DNA of 64,000 nucleotides from positions 1 to 64,000 of the forward strand of contig SULG01000007.1 in NCBI GenBank assembly GCA_005524015.1, in the 5' to 3' direction. This DNA comes from Candidatus Jettenia ecosi (GTDB lineage: Bacteria; Planctomycetota; Brocadiia; Brocadiales; Brocadiaceae). A program made the translations under genes and the position numbers. Below are positions 18,190 to 28,442 of the stretch, in pieces (position 1 is the stretch's first letter; each line of letters starts with the position of its first letter). Below the pieces are notes generated by a model. The model ran no database searches, was not told where the DNA came from, and saw nothing but the letters and a program-made list of their open reading frames with translations.

Positions 18190-19922
18190 TATTCATTATC
18201 AAATTTTATATCTTTAACCTCCAGTTCAAGATTATCACTATCCATCCAATTATTTATTTTTACGGCGAAGGCAAGAGAACATGTCCTCCCGTTTTGTCTC
18301 AGCCTGTCTATTTGTCCGCCCATCCCAAAAGCTACAGCCCTGATAGCAACATCTTCCTGTTTCACATAAAAGCTCAGGTGTTGCCCCTTTGTGCCAATAC
18401 GGCGTGGCTGACCGACAATTTTTAAATTTGCGGCAGCAAACACAGGGGCAGGGTTCCCTTCACCGTAAGGGGACAGACGCGCAAGCTCTGTCACTAATGC
18501 CTTTGATAGCATCGAAAAGGTAATTTCTGCATCAATATTCAGGACGGGTATCAGATCCGTCTTGTGAAGCCTTTGAGATGTCGCGCTGTTGAGCATATCA
18601 CGAAATTCATTGATGTGTTGAGGATGTATCTTTAATCCGGCAGCCTGTGCATGACCCCCTACCGAAAGCAACTTACTCTTACAAAATTCCAGGGCTTTCA
18701 GTATGTGGAATGATGGAATGGAACGTGCGGAGCCATGACCCACATCATCAGTAATAGCAATCATTACCGTGGGACGGTTAAACTCTTCCACAATTTTCGA
18801 GGCAATAATTCCTATAACTCCAGGATGCCAGGCCTGGTCTGCCAATACGATAGCGCTCGTTTCATCCAGGTTTATTTCATTAACAACCTTCTTTCTTGCC
18901 GATATCATGATATCAACCTGGATGTCTTGCCGTCTCTTATTCTCCTGTTCCAGAAAATTGGCAATCTCTATGGCCCTTTCTTTACACGCCGTAGTTAACA
19001 TCTCCACCACAATACCGGCATTACTTATACGACCCGGGGCATTCAGGCGGGGACCCAACCGATATCCCACATGAAAGGCATCAAGGTTTGTATGGGAAAG
19101 ATCCGCGATATCGAGAAGCGCCCGCAGGCCCGGAATTTCAGTATATTGCAATGCGCTAAGTCCGTATTTTGTCAGAATACGGTTTTCGCCCACCAGCGGC
19201 ACTACATCAGCAATCGTACCCAATGATACTAACCCTATTGCGCTGAGGAGAAAATCTTTGAATTCCGGAGATACCTTCCTGATAGGAGAAAAATATTGCC
19301 CGATAGCCCATGCAAGCTTAAAAGCAATGCCAACTCCGGAAAGATCTCTGAAGACGCCTGGAGATGATTCCAATTTCGGATTGATCACCGCAAAAGCATT
19401 AGGTATTTCCTGGCCAGGTTGATGGTGATCAGTAATAATCAGATCAATACCATACGCACGTGCGATATCTGCCTCACGGCAGGCATTGATACCACAATCT
19501 ACGGTTAGAATAACATCAGCTCCATCCTCTTTTAATCTTCTAATGGCATCTGCATTGAGACCATACCCCTCTTCCAGCCTTTCAGGGATATAATAACGTA
19601 CCTGCGCTCCTAATAGTTTCAGGCAACGATACATGACCGCAGTAGCTGTTAGTCCGTCAACATCGTAATCACCATAGATAACAATCTTCTCCCCTTTACT
19701 TACAGCTTTATTAATTCGAATAGATGCCTCTTCCATGCCGTGAAGGAGAGAAGGGTCTCCTAATCCTGCAATTTGCGGCTGAAGAAAGTTTCTCGCCGAT
19801 GTAATATCCAGTATCCCGCGATTGATAAGAACTTGTGCCAACAAATGTGATATTTTAAGTTTACTTGCAATCTCTATCTGTAACACCTTATTGAGGGGAA
19901 AAAATATCCACCTTTTACTCAT
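18189..19922 (-). CDS. recJ: single-stranded-DNA-specific exonuclease RecJ
   Basis: A 577-residue protein, normal for RecJ. Motif I YGDYDVDGLTA lies near residue 80 and the DHH motif ITDHHQPG near 160, followed by the DHHA1 domain with GHAQAAGLKIHP and a C-terminal OB-fold domain. RecJ degrades single-stranded DNA 5' to 3' with Mn/Mg in recombination and mismatch repair. It heads a two-gene unit with the downstream Clp1-like kinase (TAATG overlap). No damage seen. Confidence 0.97.
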   Translation of the reverse strand: MSKRWIFFPLNKVLQIEIASKLKISHLLAQVLINRGILDITSARNFLQPQIAGLGDPSLLHGMEEASIRINKAVSKGEKIVIYGDYDVDGLTATAVMYRCLKLLGAQVRYYIPERLEEGYGLNADAIRRLKEDGADVILTVDCGINACREADIARAYGIDLIITDHHQPGQEIPNAFAVINPKLESSPGVFRDLSGVGIAFKLAWAIGQYFSPIRKVSPEFKDFLLSAIGLVSLGTIADVVPLVGENRILTKYGLSALQYTEIPGLRALLDIADLSHTNLDAFHVGYRLGPRLNAPGRISNAGIVVEMLTTACKERAIEIANFLEQENKRRQDIQVDIMISARKKVVNEINLDETSAIVLADQAWHPGVIGIIASKIVEEFNRPTVMIAITDDVGHGSARSIPSFHILKALEFCKSKLLSVGGHAQAAGLKIHPQHINEFRDMLNSATSQRLHKTDLIPVLNIDAEITFSMLSKALVTELARLSPYGEGNPAPVFAAANLKIVGQPRRIGTKGQHLSFYVKQEDVAIRAVAFGMGGQIDRLRQNGRTCSLAFAVKINNWMDSDNLELEVKDIKFDNE

Positions 19923-20392
19923 AATATATTTTACTCATAGAAGAAAAGGAAATGTTAGCAATAGCAAAATTTCCGAATGTTTACTTATTTATAGATAATC
20001 AATACAAACTTTCTTGTTTTAATGGTTTATGACTTATTTTTTCTGTTTTAATGTCTTACCATTTTACTTGGATTCCCAAGCCTTTCAAGAAAATTTCATT
20101 CTTTTTACCTTGAAGATTATATTTTATCTTCCTCAGCCGGGTCAACACAAAATCTTTTTATTGAAAAACAGATAGCTATGTGATAGCATTTTTCCAGTTG
20201 AATTGCGCCTAAAATGTTTTGTAGCTGATGAGCGCTGGCGGGTAATATCCCTAAAACAAGCTCGGTAACGAGCGATTATAAAACTCTATAAACAATGTAA
20301 TACGTGCTTAACACATCAGATTTTATTCTATCACCCCTGCACAACGTATCTTCTTTAATGCCTTTTATTTCACAAAATCAATTGAGGGACCG
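19923..20392. other. intergenic region between divergent recJ and ABC exporter
   Basis: About 470 AT-rich bases between divergently transcribed genes; promoters for both are expected here. The exporter start has a recognisable gaggga site at about 20384. No repeat of the families described elsewhere and no RNA gene was seen. Confidence 0.4.
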
Positions 20393-22282
20393 ATGATAAG
20401 GAATTCGCTTTTCCGTGAGTGTGCCAAGTTATTATCTTTTGCAAAACCCTATTGGAGAATTATGATATTGGCCATTATCAGTATGATAATATATACATCG
20501 GCAAATGGCATTCAGATAGCACTGATCAAACCTATCCTGGACAAATTGCTTCATGGGGAAGCACAAGAAATAACTGACTTGCCAAAGATAGATATAGATC
20601 AGCCGGTACATGACCAGAAAAGTTCCTCCCCTGCCGGGCAATTTAAAGAACAGGTCTTCAATAAATTTACCTTTATCGAAAAAGTGCAGAAACGCGCAAC
20701 AGGTTCATTTACCAGTATCGGCATAGTAATGGCAATCCTCGCTCCCGTTATTTTCCTGTCATCTTATTTTCAGCAATATTTCAGAAACCTTATCATGTGG
20801 GCTGTGGTTGTGGATATTCGAAATAAGGTGTGTGACCATCTGCTGCCTCAACCCCTCAGTTTTTTTGAAAACAGGAAGAGTGGTGATTTGCTGTCGAGAT
20901 TAACAAATGATATGGCCGTTACACAATCCGGACTCACCATTCTTTTTGATGAAATATTGCTTCAGCCCATGAAGCTGATATGTGGATTGGTCTTAGCATT
21001 TTATTTTAGCTGGAAGCTGTCGTTATTCACCCTGATTGTTTTTCCTATCGTATTCTTCCCGGTACTGATCATGGGCAAGAAGATTAAAAAACATGGCAAA
21101 GGGAGCCTCCGGCATCTCTCCGATCTTACGGACGCCTTACGTGAAATGTTCGCAGGTATCCGGATTGTAAAGGCATTCAAAATGGAAGATGAAGAGAGCC
21201 GGGAGATACACGCAATCAGTGAACGCTTCTACAAAAAAAGGTTAAAAATGGTTAAGGCAAAGGCGCTCAATACCAGCACCAGTGAATTCGTCTATACCTT
21301 AGGGCTTGCTGCTTTAATTGCTTTTGGCGGTTATGTAGTCATATCAAAAAAAATCACGCCTGGAGAACTTGCGGGGTTTATTACTGCTACCGGTTTTATG
21401 GTAATTACTTCAGTAAAGAAATTGGCGAAGGGTTACGCAAGCCTGCAGGAATCGCTTTCCGGTGTAAGCAGGGTCTTTGAGCTACTAACAATAGAGCCAG
21501 ATATAAAAGACCATCCTGAGGCTGTGCATCTCGATAGAATAGAAGAAGGCATCTCCTTTAAGAATGTAAGCTTTTCATACGATGGCAGTAAAGAATTTAA
21601 ATTGAAAGATATATGCCTTACGATTTATAAAGGGGAGGTTATTGCCATTGTAGGTGAAAGCGGGGCAGGGAAAACCAGTCTTATAAACTTAATACCGCGT
21701 TTCTATGACCCTGTCGAAGGTAGTATCGAAATTGATGGAATAGATATACGGCAGATCAAACGGGAATCGCTTCTTTCTCATATTGCGATTGTAGCCCAGC
21801 AGACCTTTCTTTTTAATCGTAGTTTTTATGAGAATATTCTCTATGGAAAAAGGAATGCCTCGATAGCTGATGTTCATGCTGCGGCACAAGCAGCCCATAT
21901 TCACGACTTCATTATGGAACTTCCCAAAGGTTATGATACGGTGGTAGGTGAATTGGGGGTGAAATTATCAGGAGGACAACGTCAGCGAATTGCCATTGCC
22001 CGCGCCATACTAAAAAATGCCCCTATCTTACTCCTGGACGAAGCAACTTCATCCCTGGATTATACATCTGAGAAGCTGGTACAAGATGCATTAAACAATC
22101 TGATTACCGGCAGAACAACCATTATTGTTGCTCACCGCCTCTCCACAATACAACATTGTGACAGAATCGTTGTAATGAAACATGGGCGTATCATAGAAGT
22201 AGGTAATCATGAATCCCTCATGTCGGAAGAAGGGGAATATAAACGTGTCTATCAGCTACATTTTAATACAATCTCCCTATGA
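20393..22282 (+). CDS. MsbA-like ABC exporter, probable lipid A or glycolipid flippase
   Basis: A 629-residue fused ABC exporter. The membrane domain (about 15-340) has a hydrophilic insert near residues 50-90 between the first two helices. The ATPase shows Walker A GESGAGKTS near 421, LSGGQRQR near 525 and LLLDEATSSLD near 548. Its last four bases overlap the start of rfbD (ATGA), so it is in an operon with a nucleotide-sugar enzyme. That context favours export of a glycolipid, lipid A or a polysaccharide precursor over drug efflux. The specific substrate is inference. Confidence 0.92.
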   Translation: MIRNSLFRECAKLLSFAKPYWRIMILAIISMIIYTSANGIQIALIKPILDKLLHGEAQEITDLPKIDIDQPVHDQKSSSPAGQFKEQVFNKFTFIEKVQKRATGSFTSIGIVMAILAPVIFLSSYFQQYFRNLIMWAVVVDIRNKVCDHLLPQPLSFFENRKSGDLLSRLTNDMAVTQSGLTILFDEILLQPMKLICGLVLAFYFSWKLSLFTLIVFPIVFFPVLIMGKKIKKHGKGSLRHLSDLTDALREMFAGIRIVKAFKMEDEESREIHAISERFYKKRLKMVKAKALNTSTSEFVYTLGLAALIAFGGYVVISKKITPGELAGFITATGFMVITSVKKLAKGYASLQESLSGVSRVFELLTIEPDIKDHPEAVHLDRIEEGISFKNVSFSYDGSKEFKLKDICLTIYKGEVIAIVGESGAGKTSLINLIPRFYDPVEGSIEIDGIDIRQIKRESLLSHIAIVAQQTFLFNRSFYENILYGKRNASIADVHAAAQAAHIHDFIMELPKGYDTVVGELGVKLSGGQRQRIAIARAILKNAPILLLDEATSSLDYTSEKLVQDALNNLITGRTTIIVAHRLSTIQHCDRIVVMKHGRIIEVGNHESLMSEEGEYKRVYQLHFNTISL

Positions 22283-23136
22283 AAATACTTGTTATTGGCT
22301 CTGACGGTATGCTGGGCAGATATCTTGTTAACTATTTGTCCAATCTCACGCATTCCAAAAATATTTCTGAAGTAATTGGTGTAAACCACAAGCAGGTGGA
22401 TATTACTCATGATTCAGACACCTCCAGACTCATCGCCCACATAAAGCCAAATACCATTATCAATTGTGCAGCATTCACGAATGTAGATGCATGTGAGATA
22501 CAGATCCCTGTGGCCTTTGCCGTTAACGCTACCGGGGCAAAAAATATAGCATTGGCTGCAAAACATGTAGAGGCAAAGGTTATCCAGGTAAGCACTGATT
22601 ATGTATTTGATGGCGCTAAAAATGAGCCTTATATCGAAACGGATCAAACGAACCCCATATCGGTTTATGGTAAATCGAAACTTGCAGGAGAGTTGACTAT
22701 ACAGGAGATATTGGATAATTACATTATTATCAGAACAGCATGGCTCTTTGGTCCGTGGAGAAGAAATTTCGTAACCACCATGCTCGATCTTGGAAAAAAG
22801 AACCGCTTTGTGTCCGTTGTAACTGATCAGTATGGAAGCCCTACGTATACCGCAAACTTATCGCACGCAATAGGAACCATTATTTCGCTGGACCTTCGGG
22901 GCCTCTATCATATAACAAATTCAGGGACCTGTTCACGGTATGAATGGACAAAGAAGATCTTCGAATTAACCGATAGCTCGGTATCGGTACTTCCGGTGAA
23001 AACTGCCGATTACAAACGTGCTGCAATGGTTCCTCAAAATTCTTCTCTCAACTGCACTAAATATACCCGGGATAGCGGGCAAACCATGAAACCGTGGCAG
23101 GAGGCATTAAAAGAGTACCTGGATAACAACCGGTAA
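22279..23136 (+). CDS. rfbD: dTDP-4-dehydrorhamnose reductase
   Basis: A 285-residue extended SDR protein. The Rossmann motif GSDGMLGRYL lies near residue 7, then INCAAFTNVDACE, STDYVFDG and the catalytic YGKSKLAGE near residue 130; all match RfbD/RmlD. It reduces dTDP-4-dehydro-L-rhamnose to dTDP-L-rhamnose for cell-surface polysaccharides. Translation is coupled to the exporter by a 4-base overlap. Other rml genes are not in this window. A 222-base A-type repeat begins five bases after the stop. Confidence 0.93.
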   Translation: MKILVIGSDGMLGRYLVNYLSNLTHSKNISEVIGVNHKQVDITHDSDTSRLIAHIKPNTIINCAAFTNVDACEIQIPVAFAVNATGAKNIALAAKHVEAKVIQVSTDYVFDGAKNEPYIETDQTNPISVYGKSKLAGELTIQEILDNYIIIRTAWLFGPWRRNFVTTMLDLGKKNRFVSVVTDQYGSPTYTANLSHAIGTIISLDLRGLYHITNSGTCSRYEWTKKIFELTDSSVSVLPVKTADYKRAAMVPQNSSLNCTKYTRDSGQTMKPWQEALKEYLDNNR

Positions 23137-23140
23137 GTGT

Positions 23141-23362
23141 TATAGTATCCAGGAGATGAAACCGGACAGAATGTGGAGAAAGTTGATCTTCGGTTGTATG
23201 CAAATGTATGGAATCCTTAAAAATGTCATTGCGAGGGTATTGTCCGAAGCAATCCTTTGCATGTTTCAGAAGAGATTGCTTCGGGAAAACCCCTCGCAAT
23301 GACCGGTGGGGTGGTCTCTCCTCTGTTGAGAATATGTTCGGTTTCATCCTTGAAGTACTATA
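23141..23362. repeat. A-type inverted-repeat element with 'cattgcgagg' core
   Basis: Ends are tatagtatccaggagatgaaaccgg and cggtttcatccttgaagtactata, matching the A-type termini. The core is the palindrome cattgcgaggg…ccgaagcaatc…gattgcttcgg…cctcgcaatgac, a repeat type widespread in bacterial intergenic DNA. The element at 37584-37815 is its inverted copy with the same core. Confidence 0.85.
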
Positions 23363-23469
23363 ACTACGAATGAACATGAAACAGATACAGAGAAATTATT
23401 AAGAAATCTATGTTCATCCGTGTCCAAATGAGAATTTCTTTACCATTCAACTAAAATAATTACACAACT

Positions 23470-26340
23470 ATGGAAAAATCCATTATTGCCCGTGGCATAC
23501 GGGTGCATAATCTCAAGAATATTACCGTTGAAATCCCGCATAAAAAGCTTGTGGTGATTACCGGAGTCAGTGGGTCGGGCAAATCAAGCCTGGCATTTGA
23601 TACCCTTTTTGCAGAGGGGCAGAGGCGATATGTAGAGTCTTTTTCAGCTTATGCGCGTCAATTCCTGGAAAAAATGGATAAACCGGATGTAGATCACATC
23701 GAAGGAATCCCGCCTGCAATAGCCATTCAGCAAAAAAATCCGGTAAAAAACCGGCGCTCAACCGTTGGAACTGCCACAGAGATTAATGACTACCTGAGAT
23801 TACTGTTTGCCCGGATTGGCAAGACCTTTTGTAGTAGCTGTAACCGGCAGGTACAGATAGACTCTGTCTCTCATATTGTGGAAACCATTTTATCGTTGCC
23901 GGAAGAAACACGATTCCTCGTTACATTCCCAATCGTTATGAGTCAAAAAGTTTCGAGTCAGACACACATTAACCTGCTGAAAGAACGTGGATTGGTAAGA
24001 ATCCTGGCCGATACTACTATTCTTGATATCACTTCAGAAAAAAACGATTGGGATATCAGGTCCGCAAAATTTGTTTATGGAATTATTGACCGGCTTGTCG
24101 TTAAAGACGTTAGTAAAGAACGCCTTGTGGATGCACTGGAAACTGCATACCGCCTGGGTGCGGGACATGCAAGCATTATCTACAACAGTCCTGATTCTTC
24201 TCTTTGTAATGATCCGCATATACAAGGCCAGCCTCTTAATATTCAGGAAGCCTCCTGGAGAGAACTCAAATACAGCAAGCAATTCTTTTGCAGTTATTGT
24301 GCTATTGAATATCCTGATCCCGTACCTATGCTATTTTCGTTTAACAACCCGATTGGCGCTTGTCCTAAATGTCAGGGTTTTGGACATACTATCGATATCA
24401 ACCTGGATGCCGTCATACCGGATAAAGAAAAGACGTTGAATCAGGGAGCTATCGCTCCCTGGAAAACACCTACCTACAACTCGATGTTTGAATCGCTTAA
24501 AAAGGCATCTGCAAAATATAATATACCACTCACCACCCCCTTCCGTAAATTAACGAAGGAGCAGGTAAAATTAATCCTGGAAGGCACAGAAGATTTCTGT
24601 GGCATCTACGACTTTTTTCACTGGTTAGAACAACGAAAATATCAGATGCATATCCGCGTATTCCTGAGTAAATACCGGGGATATACCCTTTGTCATACCT
24701 GCAATGGAAAACGCTTGAAAAATCAGGCATTACATGTTCTGATTAACAATAAGAATATATCGGATATCTGCACCATGACAATCGAAGAAGCTTACCAATT
24801 CTTCAAAGAACTTCAGCTTACCGATTATGAAACAAATATAGCTCACTTGCTTTTACAGGAAATTAAAAAGCGGTTAGACTATATGATCAAGGTAGGATTA
24901 GAATATCTGACCCTGGATCGTATGACCCGTACCCTTTCCGGAGGAGAAGCACAACGGGTAAACCTTACAACATCTCTGGGTTCTTCACTGGTAAATACCC
25001 TCTATATCCTGGATGAACCGAGTATTGGGCTTCATCCGAGAGATACCGACAGGCTCATACAGATCCTGAAACGATTACAGAGTATTGGAAACACCGTTGT
25101 CGTCGTTGAACATGAAAAAGAGGTCATTAAGGCAGCGGATGAGATTATCGATATCGGACCTGGGGCGGGTGAAAATGGCGGCATGCTTGTTTATCAAGGT
25201 GCATTTAAAGATTTGCCTGCTCATAATATTTCACTGACTGGACAATATTTAAAAGGCGCTAAAGAGATCAAAATACCCCGGAACCGGAAAAAAAGTTCCA
25301 AGAAGACCATTGTATTGAGAGGCGCTTCACAAAACAATTTGAAAGGAATAGATGTTACCTTTCCTCTTAATATGCTCGTATGTGTAACAGGGGTATCCGG
25401 ATCAGGGAAAAGCACCCTTGTACAAGATACCCTTTACGGGGCAATAAAAGAAAAGAAAAAAGGGTACGCAGGACTCATAGGAAAATACAAGGGTATCGAA
25501 GGCACACAATTAATTACTGATGTTGTCCTTGTGGATCAATCACCCATAGGCCGAACCCCTCGTTCTAATCCTGTTACATACATAAAGATATTTGATGAAA
25601 TCCGAAGGCTCTTTTCATCAACCCGGGATGCAAAAATACGAAAACTGGAAATCGGCTCTTTTTCTTTCAATGTAGCGGGCGGAAGATGCGAACAATGCGA
25701 GGGCGCCGGCTATATCATAGTTGATATGCAGTTCCTTGCAGACATTACAATTACCTGCGATAAATGTAACGGAAAACGGTTTAATAAAAAGGTGCTTGAT
25801 GTAAAATATAAAGACAAAAACATCCATGAGGTATTAGAAATGACGGTAGATGAAGCCCTTATATTCTTCCATGATTCAGCGCGAATTACCAAAGGATTAA
25901 AATTTCTTCAGGATACGGGATTAGGCTACCTGCGGTTAGGCCAGCCTGCAACAACCTTATCCGGAGGAGAGGCACAAAGACTCAAAATTTCATCCTACAT
26001 AGCTCAGGAAAACACCGACGTGATGCTCTTTATCTTTGATGAACCTACGATAGGACTCCACATGGATGATATTCAAAAATTACTCACGTGTTTTCAGAAA
26101 TTACTCGAGGCCGGACACTCTTTAATCGTGGTGGAACATAATCTGGATATTATTAAATCTGCTGATTATCTTATCGATCTTGGTCCCGAAGGCGGCAATG
26201 CGGGCGGATATATCGTTGGGTGCGGCACGCCGGAACAAATCTCTCAAATACAATCAAGTTATACCGGCAGGTATTTGAAGCCTTATTTTTCTCAAACATC
26301 AAACACAGACAGACGCAAACGGAGCGTTATCTCAAATTGA
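23470..26340 (+). CDS. uvrA: excinuclease ABC subunit A
   Basis: A 956-residue UvrA. Two ABC modules are seen: Walker A GVSGSGKSS near residue 32 and GVSGSGKST near 640; signature LSGGEAQR near 490 and 830; Walker B LYILDEPSIGLHP and LFIFDEPTIGLHM. Zinc-binding CxxC pairs occur around residue 275 (CSYC, CPKC) and 740 (CEQC, CDKC). It is the damage-sensing ATPase of nucleotide excision repair. The next gene starts seven bases after the stop, suggesting co-transcription. uvrB and uvrC are not in this window. Confidence 0.98.
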   Translation: MEKSIIARGIRVHNLKNITVEIPHKKLVVITGVSGSGKSSLAFDTLFAEGQRRYVESFSAYARQFLEKMDKPDVDHIEGIPPAIAIQQKNPVKNRRSTVGTATEINDYLRLLFARIGKTFCSSCNRQVQIDSVSHIVETILSLPEETRFLVTFPIVMSQKVSSQTHINLLKERGLVRILADTTILDITSEKNDWDIRSAKFVYGIIDRLVVKDVSKERLVDALETAYRLGAGHASIIYNSPDSSLCNDPHIQGQPLNIQEASWRELKYSKQFFCSYCAIEYPDPVPMLFSFNNPIGACPKCQGFGHTIDINLDAVIPDKEKTLNQGAIAPWKTPTYNSMFESLKKASAKYNIPLTTPFRKLTKEQVKLILEGTEDFCGIYDFFHWLEQRKYQMHIRVFLSKYRGYTLCHTCNGKRLKNQALHVLINNKNISDICTMTIEEAYQFFKELQLTDYETNIAHLLLQEIKKRLDYMIKVGLEYLTLDRMTRTLSGGEAQRVNLTTSLGSSLVNTLYILDEPSIGLHPRDTDRLIQILKRLQSIGNTVVVVEHEKEVIKAADEIIDIGPGAGENGGMLVYQGAFKDLPAHNISLTGQYLKGAKEIKIPRNRKKSSKKTIVLRGASQNNLKGIDVTFPLNMLVCVTGVSGSGKSTLVQDTLYGAIKEKKKGYAGLIGKYKGIEGTQLITDVVLVDQSPIGRTPRSNPVTYIKIFDEIRRLFSSTRDAKIRKLEIGSFSFNVAGGRCEQCEGAGYIIVDMQFLADITITCDKCNGKRFNKKVLDVKYKDKNIHEVLEMTVDEALIFFHDSARITKGLKFLQDTGLGYLRLGQPATTLSGGEAQRLKISSYIAQENTDVMLFIFDEPTIGLHMDDIQKLLTCFQKLLEAGHSLIVVEHNLDIIKSADYLIDLGPEGGNAGGYIVGCGTPEQISQIQSSYTGRYLKPYFSQTSNTDRRKRSVISN

Positions 26341-26347
26341 TAAAGCA

Positions 26348-27463
26348 ATGAATTTGAACAAAAAAAATATCTTTTTTATTTTAAGTATTATAGTTAGCGT
26401 TGTTTGCTTATGGTTATTTGTCAAAAATATCAAATGGTCACTCCTGGGAAATGCCTTACGGGAAGCAAATTATTGGTTTATAATACCAACACTTATGTTA
26501 TCTTCGCTATTTTTTGCAGTAAGGGCGCTGCGTTGGCAAGGACTATTATCGCACATCAAATCAATTCCTATGATAAATCTGTTATCTATCACCTGCATTG
26601 GTTTCATGGCAAACAACATCCTTCCCGCCCGTGTTGGAGAAGTTTTACGGCCTTTTTTATTATATAAAAAGGAGGGTGTAAAATTTTCAACCTCGGTTGC
26701 CACCGTAATCGTGGAGCGGATATTCGATATGTTAAGCCTTATTCTCTTTACTGTGGTCGTCATCGCTTTACTGCCACACCCCTCTGCAACGAACCACAAT
26801 CCCTCTGTTCAGGTTTCACCCCATGAAGTAAACACAGTTAAGGAATCCATTATTCCTTCCTTGAAAAAATGGACTGAGGTATTCGCAGTGATAGGAGTCC
26901 TTACTACCGCTTCCCTTTTTTTAGTTATTATAAGGCCTGATTTCTTTAGAAAAATACTGCTGAAACTCTGTTCCTTTCTTCCCCACAAATTTAAAGATAA
27001 AACTATGGAGTTTTACGAATCCTTTGTTTATGGACTGAGGATACTGGAGAACAAAGTACAGACCCTATGGATACTAGCGCTTTCATTCCTGATCTGGATT
27101 ATTGCCGGGGCAGAAATATATCTTCTTGGATTTTCCTTCCACATACATCTTCCTTTCGTTGGCGCATGTCTTATCGCTGTTTGTCTGGCGCTGGCAATTG
27201 CACTGCCTCAAGCGCCCGGGTACATTGGAGTCTTTCATATCGCAATACTAAAATCACTGGATATTTTTGGGATACAGGCGACGGCAGCTCAAAGTTATGC
27301 TATTATCTTGTGGGCCATCAGTGTTCTACCTTCCATAGTTTTGGGTTTTCTTTTTCTCTGGAGAGAAGGTATCGCCTTCCGGGAAGTAGTAAGACTGGAA
27401 GAGGAGATTGCTGAAGGAAAGCTGGAAGAATTAGAAGGTATAACAAAAGAAACTCTTCATTAA
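26348..27463 (+). CDS. lysylphosphatidylglycerol synthase-like integral membrane protein (flippase-like, UPF0104)
   Basis: A 371-residue polytopic membrane protein with about eight hydrophobic segments. Family motifs include FFAVRALRWQGLL, NNILPARVGEVLRPFL near residue 95 and ALPQAPGYIGVFHIAI near residue 290. The family contains the flippase half of MprF and the AglD-like proteins and moves or modifies lipids; there is no aminoacyl-transferase domain here, so lysine transfer is unlikely. The C-terminus is acidic and cytosolic. It starts seven bases after uvrA, with a weak RBS. Confidence 0.88.
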   Translation: MNLNKKNIFFILSIIVSVVCLWLFVKNIKWSLLGNALREANYWFIIPTLMLSSLFFAVRALRWQGLLSHIKSIPMINLLSITCIGFMANNILPARVGEVLRPFLLYKKEGVKFSTSVATVIVERIFDMLSLILFTVVVIALLPHPSATNHNPSVQVSPHEVNTVKESIIPSLKKWTEVFAVIGVLTTASLFLVIIRPDFFRKILLKLCSFLPHKFKDKTMEFYESFVYGLRILENKVQTLWILALSFLIWIIAGAEIYLLGFSFHIHLPFVGACLIAVCLALAIALPQAPGYIGVFHIAILKSLDIFGIQATAAQSYAIILWAISVLPSIVLGFLFLWREGIAFREVVRLEEEIAEGKLEELEGITKETLH

Positions 27464-27819
27464 GAAAACACATTATATACCTAAATCAAGGCCTTCGGCG
27501 ACTTTTATCTCTTCGTAAGCGGGTTTCTTCCCGTTTTACCCACCCCTAAATCCCCTCCCGAGAGGGGACTCTTATACTCCCCTTTTGAGAGGGGGTTGGG
27601 GGTGTGTTTATTCCCCTGTAGAGACGCAAAATCTTGCGTCTCTACAATTGGGGTAGGGGTGTGTTAACACATTATGAAAAACTTTGAAATTCCTGTACAT
27701 CAAGGTATGAGTAGGGTGGATTAAGGCGTTGGTTTTTACACCGAATCCACCCATACTATTTCCAGAAAAGGCGGATTCGCTATCGCTTAATCCGCCCTAC
27801 CACAAACTATGTTAGTTTA
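27464..27819. repeat. cluster of intergenic palindromic repeats
   Basis: Holds the ggccttcggcgacttttatc arm (27488), a cccctcccgagaggggact/ccccttttgagagggggttg inverted pair, a 'tagagacgcaaaatcttgcg' hairpin near 27620, the tttgaaattcctgtacat arm near 27677, and 'gtagggtggattaaggcgtt' with an inverted partner sequence. This is the convergent junction between the flippase-like gene and the lpoB cluster; the hairpins may serve as terminators for both. No gene. Confidence 0.7.
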
Positions 27820-28416
27820 CTACCAACCAATGAGACTTTGTTTTCCTTGTTTAGCGATTTGCTTCTCATCTTCCCAGACAGCCAAACCTCTGCCATCAGT
27901 GAGCGATAACTGGAAGATATATGCAACCTGGCGAATTTTGTTTTGGCTATCACGTTTCTCGATGATTTTACCGGAAAGCGTGTAGTCAGGCAGCGGTTGC
28001 GGTTCTTTTTTATCTGCATAAAACTCTTTTTCCTGCTGAATATCCTTAGCTAAAGGATCTTCAGCAATACCGCCTATCCCCATCGTTGTAGTGGTTAAGA
28101 CCTTTCCACTCTGGTTGAGGGCAACCCGAATCTTTTTTGTCAGCATATCGGTATCAATCTGCTGGGTGGTATTGTTTACAATTCTGCTAATTGCAAGAAC
28201 AGCAGGCTGCACGGGTGTTTTGTCTAAAGATCCTGAAACCAGAAGCGACTTAACCATATCCTCGGCAGCGTAAGAGAAATCCTGAATATTTATTTCAGAA
28301 GTAACCAAAGTACGCGGGCCAGTAGGTTCAACATACCTTGTATGTGTTGCACATCCGCCAATAACTATCGACGATAGTAACGGTATAAGATAAAAGCGGG
28401 GAGTCTTTTTCATCAT
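27820..28416 (-). CDS. lpoB: LpoB-type outer-membrane lipoprotein (penicillin-binding protein activator family)
   Basis: About 199 residues from the ATG at 28416, behind an aaagga site. Lipobox IGGC precedes ATHTRYVEPTG. The core matches the LpoB family: INIQDFSYAAEDMVKSLL, AISRIVNNTTQQIDTDMLTK and the C-terminal LSLTDGRGLAVWEDEKQIAK. In E. coli LpoB activates PBP1B from the outer membrane. An anammox-type planctomycete would have atypical peptidoglycan, so the partner here is uncertain. It follows the YcfL gene, the same pairing as ycfL-lpoB in gammaproteobacteria. Confidence 0.88.
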   Translation of the reverse strand: MMKKTPRFYLIPLLSSIVIGGCATHTRYVEPTGPRTLVTSEINIQDFSYAAEDMVKSLLVSGSLDKTPVQPAVLAISRIVNNTTQQIDTDMLTKKIRVALNQSGKVLTTTTMGIGGIAEDPLAKDIQQEKEFYADKKEPQPLPDYTLSGKIIEKRDSQNKIRQVAYIFQLSLTDGRGLAVWEDEKQIAKQGKQSLIGW

Positions 28417-28442
28417 GAATGATTCATCCTTTCTTTTGTGTA

